From Bacteroidota bacterium (GTDB lineage Bacteria; Bacteroidota; Bacteroidia; Flavobacteriales; Flavobacteriaceae): DNA of 64,000 nucleotides. The stretch's first letter is position 1. The number at the start of each line of letters is the position of its first letter. The translations under genes and the position numbers were made by a program. Where the stretch lies: assembly GCA_023446155.1 (NCBI GenBank), contig JAEXIT010000021.1, positions 108,972 to 172,971 of the forward strand, in the 5' to 3' direction. The notes under the pieces are model-generated. The model saw only the letters and a program-made list of their open reading frames with translations, did not search any database and had not been told where the DNA came from. Positions 51,016 to 58,076 of this stretch are shown here, one piece after another.

Positions 51016-51546
51016 CTATGGTTTGTGCCTTTTGTTTTGCTCGGCTTCTTCGGCTTGAATTAAGGCTTGTAACTTTTTTAAATAGGCTACCTGAGCACGT
51101 AAAGATTCATTTTCCAGTAAAAGCTCTTCTTCTCTGGTCAAAGGTTTCTCGGATTTCTTTTTAGCTCTTTTGTAAGTCATCGATATAGGTCTTCCTCTTG
51201 GTTTTTGTGTTAAACCTGGTGTGCCATAGTTTTTAAATTGTCGCTGCCAAGCGAGGATTATTCCATCATTAGGAATATTGAAAAGTAAACAGGCCTGACT
51301 CAAAGATAAACACTTCTTCTCAATAGCTAAAAGAACTTTTAACTTAAAAGCAGAGTCGTAAGTTCGATTCTTACGAGATAAAAGACCTTCTTTTCCATAC
51401 TTAAGGTAGAAGTTTAGCCATCTGCCAAGATGAGTTGGACTAATTCCATTTTCGATAGCAACGGAGCCTTTTGAGCGGTGTTTATTTAATACTTCTTCTA
51501 CACACTGAAGTTTAAATTCATAATTGTACTTGACTTTTCTTTCCAT
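51016..51546 (-). CDS. IS3-family OrfA, double helix-turn-helix protein
   Basis: 176 residues. Two HTH units (about 1-60 with GSVAIENGISPTHLGRWLNFYLKYG, and 65-120 with LSLSQACLLFNIPNDGIILAWQRQF), then a leucine-rich coiled coil (EELLLENESLRAQVAYLKKLQAL). IS150-type OrfA. A zero-frame A-AAA-AAG at 51079-51073 lies in the LKK codons, as in other IS150-group elements. Confidence 0.92.
   Translation of the reverse strand: MERKVKYNYEFKLQCVEEVLNKHRSKGSVAIENGISPTHLGRWLNFYLKYGKEGLLSRKNRTYDSAFKLKVLLAIEKKCLSLSQACLLFNIPNDGIILAWQRQFKNYGTPGLTQKPRGRPISMTYKRAKKKSEKPLTREEELLLENESLRAQVAYLKKLQALIQAEEAEQNKRHKP
51073..51079 (-). promoter_or_regulatory. Programmed -1 frameshift heptamer A-AAA-AAG of the IS
   Basis: Minus-strand AAAAAAG (51079-51073), in the OrfA frame as a-AAA-AAG. 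After a -1 slip the frame is open without a stop into OrfB (reading on through IEELRHNH to LLDHADMARSS). Confidence 0.85.
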
Positions 51547-51611
51547 AAAAATGCCCCCAAATAGTGTCTAACTTTTTGAGGGCAGTTCATAAAGCTCCCT
51601 TTCTTTTTATC

Positions 51612-53192
51612 TTATTTTTTAGCGGTTTCCAATACCGCTTTAATCATCGGATCTTCTTTTAGTACCAACTGATAATAATGTTGCTCATCGAACAACTGAC
51701 GCACAAACTCAGCAGCCAAGTATTGCTTCACCTTATCTTTATGTTTATCCAGATTAAAAATCAGTCCGCTTTTTGACAAATGCTTGCGAAAACCATCATA
51801 ATAGAAATCAGTACTTTTTACTTTACTCTCCACTTGCGGAATGGCTAACTTCTGAAACTGTGATCTTTCGTGATCCAGTTCTTCAAAAACAAAATAACTC
51901 ACGATTCCGGATTGCATGATCATGTTCAATGCCTCATCCCCGTGCTTCCCTTCCATCGGCACAAAAATATCCGGAATGATGCCACCGCCGCCATAAACCG
52001 TTTTTCCTTTTTTGGTTTTAAACTTCAGGCTATCCGCCACTTTAATACTATCAAATGCATATAATTCGCCGTTTTCAAAACGCTTTTCAAAATCGCCGTA
52101 ATACGCTTCCAATCCTTTGTTATACGGTTTTTGGATGGATCGTCCCGAAGGCGTATAATAACGCGCCACCGTTAGACGTACAGCAGATCCGTCACCCAAC
52201 GGCATCTCCCGTTGTACCAAACCTTTTCCAAACGAACGTCTACCCACAATTAGTCCGCGGTCGTTATCCTGAATTGCTCCGGCCAGAATTTCACTTGCCG
52301 ACGCACTGTTTTCATCGATCAGAATATATAATTTTCCGTTTTCAAAACTTCCTTTTGAAGTGGCATTACTAACATCTTCCACTCCTTTTCGGTTTTTGAT
52401 TTTAACGATCTGTTCTTTATCTTTCAGGAACTCGTCCGCAATTTCCACTGCGCGTTCCATATAGCCACCTCCATTGTTCCGAACATCAACGATAAGCTCT
52501 TTTACTCCGGCTGCTTTTAATTTTGACAACCCCTGATGAAATTCTTTAAAAGTGGTCTCAGCAAAGCGATTGATTTTAATATACCCCGTTTTATCGTCGA
52601 GCATCAATGCCACATCCACACTTTTGATCGGCACCAGGTCACGGGTCACGTTGACTTTAAACTTTTTATTTTCGGTTTTTCTAAAAATGGTAAGTTCCAC
52701 TTTGGACCCTCTTTCCCCTTTTAGTTTAGAAAACAGCGTATCATTGGAGATTTTCTTTCCGAACAACTTCGTATTTCCGGCAAACAGAATACGGTCGCCC
52801 GCACGGATTCCGGCTCTTTCGGAAGGTCCTCCGGCAATCGGCTTGATCACCGCCACCGAATCTTTATAGGTATAGAAATTAACCCCAATCCCTACAAAGT
52901 CCCCTTTCATGCTTTGCGCCACGGATTCAAATTCGTTTTTAGCAATATAAACCGAATGCGGATCGAGTTTTTCGAGAATACCGTTCACAGTAAGATCCAC
53001 AATCGAATCGGTATTAATCTCATCGACATATTCGTTATTGATAAAATCCAGTAGTTTATTGAGTTTGTTTTTACTGGCATTAGAAGAAAAATTCGCCGTT
53101 GGGGCCGAAAAGTTAAGATAGCCCCCAATAAGCACCCCTACAGCGAGTGCTGTCGTGATGATTACCGGCAAGTATATTTTTTTAATTTTCAT
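51612..53192 (-). CDS. S41 family carboxyl-terminal processing protease
   Basis: 526 residues. N-terminal membrane anchor or signal (about 8-30), PDZ domain (about 80-170, GIGVNFYTYKDSVAVIKPIAGGPSERAGIRAGDRI), then the tail-specific protease core with ELIVDVRNNGGGYMERAVEIADEF, ENSASASEILAGAIQDNDRGLIVGRRSFGKGLVQ (Ser/Lys dyad). Periplasmic. One base after the dCMP deaminase gene, so co-transcribed. Its terminator is the one split by the IS. Confidence 0.94.
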   Translation of the reverse strand: MKIKKIYLPVIITTALAVGVLIGGYLNFSAPTANFSSNASKNKLNKLLDFINNEYVDEINTDSIVDLTVNGILEKLDPHSVYIAKNEFESVAQSMKGDFVGIGVNFYTYKDSVAVIKPIAGGPSERAGIRAGDRILFAGNTKLFGKKISNDTLFSKLKGERGSKVELTIFRKTENKKFKVNVTRDLVPIKSVDVALMLDDKTGYIKINRFAETTFKEFHQGLSKLKAAGVKELIVDVRNNGGGYMERAVEIADEFLKDKEQIVKIKNRKGVEDVSNATSKGSFENGKLYILIDENSASASEILAGAIQDNDRGLIVGRRSFGKGLVQREMPLGDGSAVRLTVARYYTPSGRSIQKPYNKGLEAYYGDFEKRFENGELYAFDSIKVADSLKFKTKKGKTVYGGGGIIPDIFVPMEGKHGDEALNMIMQSGIVSYFVFEELDHERSQFQKLAIPQVESKVKSTDFYYDGFRKHLSKSGLIFNLDKHKDKVKQYLAAEFVRQLFDEQHYYQLVLKEDPMIKAVLETAKK

Positions 53193-53193
53193 A

Positions 53194-53622
53194 TCAATCC
53201 AAATCCGCTATATGCTCTACATCCACACCTGCTTTTCTCAGAAAATCGAGTCCGGCATCATCTTTATAGCCTTCAAAATACACCACGCGTTTAATGCCCG
53301 ATTGGTGAATCAGTTTACTACAATCCTTACAAGGCGACAGTGTGATATACAAGGTTGCACCTTCGCAGGATTGTGTGGATCGTGCCACTTTCGAGATCGC
53401 ATTGGCTTCGGCATGTAATACATACCATTTGGTATAGCCCGTTTCGTCTTCGCAGCAATTTTCAAATCCGGATGGCGTTCCGTTATAACCGTCGGATATA
53501 ATCATCCGATCTTTTACAATGATCGCGCCGACCTGTTTTCTTTTACAATACGACAGCTGACTCCATTCTTTTGCAATTCTCAGATAAGCCTTATCGTATT
53601 TATTCCGTTTTTGTTCTTTCAT
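53194..53622 (-). CDS. dCMP deaminase (ComEB family)
   Basis: 142 residues, zinc deaminase. HAEANAISKVARS and the LSPCKDCSKLI motif give the zinc site; GAIIVKDRMIISDGYNGTPSGFENC is the nucleotide-binding N-terminal region. It converts dCMP to dUMP for dTMP synthesis. Followed by the S41 protease gene after one base, as often seen in flavobacteria. Confidence 0.93.
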   Translation of the reverse strand: MKEQKRNKYDKAYLRIAKEWSQLSYCKRKQVGAIIVKDRMIISDGYNGTPSGFENCCEDETGYTKWYVLHAEANAISKVARSTQSCEGATLYITLSPCKDCSKLIHQSGIKRVVYFEGYKDDAGLDFLRKAGVDVEHIADLD

Positions 53623-53668
53623 TAAATGTATTAGTTACTTCCAAACCATTCCAAAAGGTAATGGCATA

Positions 53669-53738
53669 TCCGTATAGCCCTGATGGGAGCGACATCCTTG
53701 TTGCGCCAACACGATACAGCGGACAGCAGGAATACGGA
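53669..53738 (+). ncRNA. Candidate structured RNA element (possibly Flavo-1-like)
   Basis: In the 170-bp gap between dCMP deaminase and HupE genes. Outer stem TCCGTAT 53669-53675 with ATACGGA 53732-53738; inner CCTG 53679-53682 with CAGG 53727-53730; TCC/GGA 53695-53697 with 53721-53723; apical TGTTG/CAACA around CGC at 53699-53711. The motif GCCCTGAT...AGCG..ATCCTTG...GATACAGCGGACAGCAGGA resembles, from memory, a repeated flavobacterial intergenic element. Strand opposite to both neighbours. Confidence 0.45.
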
Positions 53739-53792
53739 ATACAAAAATACGCAAACGTTTCGCTACTGATACTGAAAAGATAAGCATTTTTT

Positions 53793-54386
53793 TTAGCGGT
53801 TCCAAATTTCGCTACTGATGATCATCGGTAATACCACACCGATTACAAAAGCCGACATCACCAGTGTCCAGTCGCGTTTGGAAAAGCGGAAAAAAGTCTG
53901 AATGATATAAGAAAGGATTAAAACCACCAGCACCACAATAATTTGTGCGGTTTCGATACCGAGTGCAAATTCGAGCAAGGGCAGTAATTTATCGGAAGCC
54001 GCGCCCGGCAATATGGTTTTAAAGTAATTGGAAAAGCCCAAACCGTGGATAATTCCAAAGAAAAGTGTCACAAACGCCACAAAACTGACGCTTTCGTTTT
54101 TGGACGATTTTCCGGCGGTAAACAAATGAAATAATGCGGTGACCAGGATCGTAATTGGAATCAGGAACTCCACCAGATTGGCTTTGATATATACGATTCC
54201 GTAAACCGAAAGCATCAACGACAAGGTATGTCCTAAGGTAAAAAGCGTCACGAGTAACAACACCCGTTTCCAGTCTTTAAACGCATACGGAACCACCAGA
54301 GCGATCAGGAATAAAACATGATCATAAGCATTGATATCGAGCACATGTCGCAATCCGATATTAAAATAGATCCAAAATTCAGACAT
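53793..54386 (-). CDS. HupE/UreJ family membrane protein
   Basis: 197 residues with about six membrane segments. DHVLFLIALVVPYAFKDW, LLVTLFTLGHTLSLMLSVYG and FGIIHGLGFSNYF with conserved His residues are the HupE/UreJ_2 pattern, linked to nickel or other metal uptake. No hydrogenase or urease genes lie near, so the metal is unknown. Its 5' end overlaps the upstream region of the plus-strand TerB-like gene. Confidence 0.85.
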   Translation of the reverse strand: MSEFWIYFNIGLRHVLDINAYDHVLFLIALVVPYAFKDWKRVLLLVTLFTLGHTLSLMLSVYGIVYIKANLVEFLIPITILVTALFHLFTAGKSSKNESVSFVAFVTLFFGIIHGLGFSNYFKTILPGAASDKLLPLLEFALGIETAQIIVVLVVLILSYIIQTFFRFSKRDWTLVMSAFVIGVVLPMIISSEIWNR

Positions 54387-54495
54387 AGTATTTCTTTTAA
54401 TTTGACTTGGGAATCCAAACTTACAATTATTTTTGATATTTCAATAGTCCGCCAACAAAAGCTGTCATTTTGTTTTAACAGGATGGGAAATAAAG

Positions 54496-54503
54496 TATAT
54501 TTG
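54496..54503 (+). promoter_or_regulatory. -7 element of the TerB-like gene
   Basis: TATATTTG at 54496-54503, with TTG 23 nt upstream (in CATTTTG). It fixes the start of the gene at 54534 rather than 54318. Confidence 0.6.
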
Positions 54504-54533
54504 TACCTCCACAACACCATTAATTATAAAAAT

Positions 54534-54965
54534 ATGTCATTTTCAGATTTATTTGATAGCGAATTCAAGTCCCGTAACAAAGGACATTTTTCAGCTATTG
54601 TACGCGTTGCATTGGCAGACGGCGACCTGACTCAGGAAGAAAGAAACTTTTTAGACAAGTTGGCTATACAATTGGAGATTTCGAAAGAGGAGTATGAAGA
54701 AATTTTGGAGAATCCGTTAAAATATCCGGTTAATCCGCCCTATTTACACACACAGCGTTTAGAGCGTTTATACGATTTATCGCGTATGGTTTATGCCGAT
54801 CACATTCTGGGCCCAAAACAAAAAGAAATCCTGATGCGTTTTGTATTGGCTTTAGGATTTACACCGAGCAACGCTTCTTACATTGTAGACAAAGCGTTTT
54901 CGTTATTGGTTTTAAATGTAGATCTGGATACATTTATATACGAAATGCAAAACATGAACAAATAA
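54534..54965 (+). CDS. TerB-like (tellurite resistance B fold) protein
   Basis: 143 residues from ATG 54534 (MSFSDLFDSEF). The open frame reaches back to 54318 but would cross the promoter. An all-helical TerB-like domain is visible: IVRVALADGDLTQEERNFLDKLAIQLEISKEEYEEIL, RLYDLSRMVYADHILGPKQKEILMRFVLALGF, each helix pair with the acidic DGD/ADH turn. Cytosolic. A direct role in tellurite resistance should not be assumed. Confidence 0.85.
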   Translation: MSFSDLFDSEFKSRNKGHFSAIVRVALADGDLTQEERNFLDKLAIQLEISKEEYEEILENPLKYPVNPPYLHTQRLERLYDLSRMVYADHILGPKQKEILMRFVLALGFTPSNASYIVDKAFSLLVLNVDLDTFIYEMQNMNK

Positions 54966-54983
54966 TCCGGTTATACCGAATAA

Positions 54984-55014
54984 AAAAAGTCCTGAGAATT
55001 CAGGACTTTTTTTT
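54984..55014 (+). terminator. Intrinsic terminator of the TerB-like gene
   Basis: AAAAAGTCCTGA 54984-54995 pairs with TCAGGACTTTTT 55000-55011 over GAAT, with T to 55014. Confidence 0.92.
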
Positions 55015-55047
55015 AGACCTGTCCGGTTTTGAAAACCGGACAGGTCT
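55015..55047. repeat. Palindromic repeat copy E, variant arms
   Basis: AGACCTGTCCGGTTTT at 55015-55030 and its perfect complement at 55032-55047 flank a single G. The arm differs from copies A/C (GTCCGG for GACAGG), and both arms carry matching changes, so pairing is kept. It lies directly after the terminator, between convergent TerB-like and fbp genes. Confidence 0.88.
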
Positions 55048-55053
55048 AGTTTC

Positions 55054-56064
55054 TTATTTAACAGCATTCGCCATAAATTCTTCTGCTTTTTCCACCATGT
55101 TCCGGCTTCCGCAGAAAAACGGTACGCGTTGATGCAATTCCGTTGGTTTGATTTCTAAAATACTGCCAAAACCATCGGATGCTTTTCCTCCGGCCTGTTC
55201 GGCGATAAAAGCCATCGGATTGCATTCGTACAACAAACGCAATTTTCCGTTTGGCGCTTTAGAACTGGTTGGATAAATATACACCCCACCTTTGATCATG
55301 TTTCTATGGAAATCGGACACCAAACTGCCGATATAACGGGACGTATACGGACGATCACCTTCTTCCAGCTGACAATATTTGATATAATCTTTAACCCCTT
55401 GTGGGAAGTGAATATAGTTTCCTTCGTTAATCGAATAGATTTTTCCGTCCGGTGCGTATTTCATATTCGGGTGCGACAGATAAAACGTACCGATAGCCGG
55501 GTTTAACGTAAATCCGTTCACCCCGTGCCCGGTAGTATACACCAACATCGTCGACGTACCATAAATCACATAACCGGCCGCTACCTGATTGATCCCCGGT
55601 TGTAGAAAATCGTCCAGTGTTACCGGTGTACCCATAGGGGTAATTCTGCGATATACCGAGAAAATTGTTCCTACCGATACATTTACATCGATATTGGACG
55701 ATCCGTCCAACGGATCCATTAACACGACGTATTTGTTATTATGACTGGCATCTTTCCCCTGAACGGTAATAAAATCATCGTTTTCTTCGGACGCAATTCC
55801 GCAGACAATCTCACGATTGATCAACGTTTGAATAAAAACCTCATTGGCATAGACATCCAGCTTTTGCTGATCTTCTCCCTGAATATTCTGTTCACCGGCC
55901 GCTCCTACAATATCGACCAATCCGGCTTTGTTTACTTTGTGGCTCACCACTTTTGCCGCCAGACGAATGGAATTGATAATTCGGGATAATTCCCCGGAGG
56001 AGTACTTGAATTCTTCCTGTTTTTCAATGATAAACTCACCTAACGTTTTATTGCGATCTTTCAT
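55054..56064 (-). CDS. fbp: Fructose-1,6-bisphosphatase, class I
   Basis: 336 residues. Gluconeogenic hydrolysis of fructose 1,6-bisphosphate. The metal-binding VLMDPLDGSSNIDVNVSVGTIFSVYR and the sugar-phosphate segment TSRYIGSLVSDFHRNMIKGGVYIYPTS...GKLRLLYECNPMAFIAEQAGGKAS are complete. Its 3' end lies seven bases from palindromic repeat E. Confidence 0.97.
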   Translation of the reverse strand: MKDRNKTLGEFIIEKQEEFKYSSGELSRIINSIRLAAKVVSHKVNKAGLVDIVGAAGEQNIQGEDQQKLDVYANEVFIQTLINREIVCGIASEENDDFITVQGKDASHNNKYVVLMDPLDGSSNIDVNVSVGTIFSVYRRITPMGTPVTLDDFLQPGINQVAAGYVIYGTSTMLVYTTGHGVNGFTLNPAIGTFYLSHPNMKYAPDGKIYSINEGNYIHFPQGVKDYIKYCQLEEGDRPYTSRYIGSLVSDFHRNMIKGGVYIYPTSSKAPNGKLRLLYECNPMAFIAEQAGGKASDGFGSILEIKPTELHQRVPFFCGSRNMVEKAEEFMANAVK

Positions 56065-56107
56065 TATTTATTAGAGTTGTTGTTGTGTTTTCGAGTACAA
56101 ATATCGC

Positions 56108-56115
56108 TATTTTTG
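56108..56115 (+). promoter_or_regulatory. -7 element of the GNAT gene
   Basis: TATTTTTG at 56108-56115, with TTG 22 nt upstream. On the opposite strand of the same spacer GATATTTG is a one-mismatch -7 for fbp. Confidence 0.55.
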
Positions 56116-56169
56116 TGCAATGCCAATATTTTTTATTCCGGCAATCACAAAACACTTAATTTCCGTAAA

Positions 56170-56652
56170 ATGAACATCCGAAAAGGACAAAAAGAAGATA
56201 TGCCGGCTGTACTTGGACTAATCCGCGAATTGGCTGTATTTGAAAAAGAACCCGATGCCGTAGTAGTTACCGTAGACGAACTGATACGCGATGGTTTTGG
56301 CGACAGCCCACTTTTTAAAACCTTTATAGCCGAAGTCGATCACGAGATTGTTGGCATGGCTTTATTCTACTATCGCTATTCGACCTGGAAAGGAAAAACG
56401 ATTCATCTGGAAGATTTGATCGTAAGCGAGAAAATGCGCGGTACCGGATTGGGACATGCTTTGTATGCCGAAGTGATCAAACAAGGCGAAAAAGACAAGG
56501 TGCGTCGTATCGAATGGGCCGTATTGGACTGGAATCAGAACGCGATTGACTTTTACGAAAAATCGGGCGCCAAAGTTTTAAAAGATTGGTATGTCGTACA
56601 AATGGACGAAGCCGGAATCAGCAATTTCACAAACAGCTTACAGCCGCGTTAA
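56170..56652 (+). CDS. GNAT family N-acetyltransferase
   Basis: 160 residues from ATG 56170 (MNIRKGQKEDMPAVLGLIRELA). The frame is open 31 codons upstream through the promoter, so the internal ATG is chosen. Acetyl-CoA-binding motif LIVSEKMRGTGLGHALYAEVIKQ is followed by WAVLDWNQNAIDFYEKSGAKVL. The pattern is close to diamine/spermidine acetyltransferases, but substrate is not certain. Confidence 0.88.
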   Translation: MNIRKGQKEDMPAVLGLIRELAVFEKEPDAVVVTVDELIRDGFGDSPLFKTFIAEVDHEIVGMALFYYRYSTWKGKTIHLEDLIVSEKMRGTGLGHALYAEVIKQGEKDKVRRIEWAVLDWNQNAIDFYEKSGAKVLKDWYVVQMDEAGISNFTNSLQPR

Positions 56653-56694
56653 AGGAACTGTAATCACATATTATATAGGTCTAATTTTTAAACA

Positions 56695-57948
56695 ATGAGA
56701 GTATTCAAATTTGGTGGCGCCTCTGTAAAAGATGCCAGTAGTATTAAAAACGTATACGACGTTTTGCAAAAAGTAGGTTTTGACGATGTTCTTCTGGTTG
56801 TTTCGGCAATGGGAAAAACCACAAACGCTTTGGAAGTGGTTATAAAGAACTATTTTGATAAATCGGCGGAGCTCAAGGCTTCCATTCAGGAAGTCAAGAA
56901 ATACCACAATCAGATTTTACTGGATTTGTTTGAAGACGAAAAGCATGATGTATTTACTGCTGTAAACCGTCATTTTACGGATATGGAGCATTTTCTGGAC
57001 CTCAACAAGTCGCCCAACTACAACTTTGTATACGATCAGATTGTAGGATATGGTGAAATTGTATCGACTACGATATTGAGTTATTATTTTAATCATAGCG
57101 GCATTAAAAACCAATGGGTGGATGTGCGTAATTTGATCAAAACAGACAACACCTATCGTGATGCAATTGTCGACTGGGAATTAACGCAGAAAACCATTTC
57201 CAAAAACATCAAAAAGAATGTACTGAACATCACGCAGGGATTTTTGGGATCGGATGAAAACAATTTTACAACTACATTAGGACGTGAAGGCTCCGATTAT
57301 ACAGCCGCTATTTTCGCCTATTGCCTGAATGCCGAAAGCGTGACGATCTGGAAAGATGTACCGGGTGTTTTAAATGCCGATCCGCGGTATTTTGAAAATG
57401 CAGTACTCTTAAATCAGATTTCCTATCGCGAGGCGATTGAGCTGGCATTTTACGGTGCTTCGGTAATTCACCCGAAAACCTTACAACCGTTACAAAAAAA
57501 GGAAATACCATTATATGTAAAATCGTTTATCAATCCGTTGCTACCGGGAACCAGCGTTTCCAAAGGTGCCGATCTGGAACCGCAAACCTCCTGTTTTATC
57601 GTTAAGAAAAACCAGTTATTGCTTTCCCTGTCGTCGATTGATTTCTCCTTTATCATGGAAGAAAACATCAGTGCGATTTTCGGATTATTCCACCAGTACA
57701 AAATAAAAGTCAGCCTGATCCAAAACACGGCGATTAGTTTTTCGGTTTGTCTGGAAGACAAGTTCAACCATTTTAACGAACTAAAAGCGGCTTTATCTAA
57801 AAAATTCAAAGTGACGTATAACGAAAATGTCTCGTTGTATACGATTCGCCACTTCACAGACAAAGCGGTACAAATGGTCGAAAAAGACAAAACGGTACTC
57901 GTAAAACAAATGAGTCGTGAGACGATGCAAATCATAACCAAAGAATAA
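56695..57948 (+). CDS. Aspartate kinase
   Basis: 417 residues. KFGGASVKDASSIKNV is the kinase start, with LGREGSDYTAAIFAYCL and SVTIWKDVPGVLNADPRYF in the core; ACT regulatory domains occupy roughly 300-417. It phosphorylates aspartate for lysine, threonine and methionine synthesis. Monofunctional, without the fused homoserine dehydrogenase of ThrA. Ends at a long stem terminator. Confidence 0.94.
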   Translation: MRVFKFGGASVKDASSIKNVYDVLQKVGFDDVLLVVSAMGKTTNALEVVIKNYFDKSAELKASIQEVKKYHNQILLDLFEDEKHDVFTAVNRHFTDMEHFLDLNKSPNYNFVYDQIVGYGEIVSTTILSYYFNHSGIKNQWVDVRNLIKTDNTYRDAIVDWELTQKTISKNIKKNVLNITQGFLGSDENNFTTTLGREGSDYTAAIFAYCLNAESVTIWKDVPGVLNADPRYFENAVLLNQISYREAIELAFYGASVIHPKTLQPLQKKEIPLYVKSFINPLLPGTSVSKGADLEPQTSCFIVKKNQLLLSLSSIDFSFIMEENISAIFGLFHQYKIKVSLIQNTAISFSVCLEDKFNHFNELKAALSKKFKVTYNENVSLYTIRHFTDKAVQMVEKDKTVLVKQMSRETMQIITKE

Positions 57949-57957
57949 ACAACCTCA

Positions 57958-58005
57958 AACCGGTAAAAAGAACAACGAAACAACGATTCTTTTGCCGGTT
58001 TTTCC
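57958..58005 (+). terminator. Intrinsic terminator of the aspartate kinase gene
   Basis: AACCGG followed by AAAAGAA on the left (57958-57972) pairs with TTCTTTT and CCGGTT on the right (57987-58000), then TTT. The loop is about 14 nt. Confidence 0.8.
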
Positions 58006-58047
58006 GTTTCCCTTTTCCGCTTTTTAAAATTTCTATTGAAATTACAC

Positions 58048-58055
58048 TACTTTTG
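58048..58055 (+). promoter_or_regulatory. -7 element of the large outer-membrane protein gene
   Basis: TACTTTTG at 58048-58055, 22 nt before the ATG at 58077. It overlaps the earlier in-frame ATG at 58053. Confidence 0.55.
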
Positions 58056-58076
58056 GCATTTTGGAGTTATATCTGT

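Larger units (their letters stand above)
50149..51589 (-). mobile_element. IS3-family (IS150-like) insertion sequence
   Basis: 1441 bp with imperfect 25-bp terminal inverted repeats: left 50149-50173 (TAGAGTGCACCCAAAAG...AGACA), right, read inward, 51589-51565 (TGAACTGCCCTCAAAAAG...AGACA). A 3-bp target duplication TAA is at 50146-50148 and 51590-51592. OrfA and OrfB are intact, with a -1 frameshift heptamer, so the copy may be active. It interrupts the loop of a terminator rather than a gene. Confidence 0.92.

Noticed and set aside
50980..51016. OrfA/OrfB of the IS as a frameshifted, broken transposase
   Set aside because: The shift is programmed: an in-frame A-AAA-AAG and an open -1 frame are present, as normal for IS3-family elements.
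53571..53783. Small plus-strand open frame between dCMP deaminase and HupE genes
   Set aside because: It runs through the structured element and the antisense of the deaminase start; no signal peptide or family pattern.
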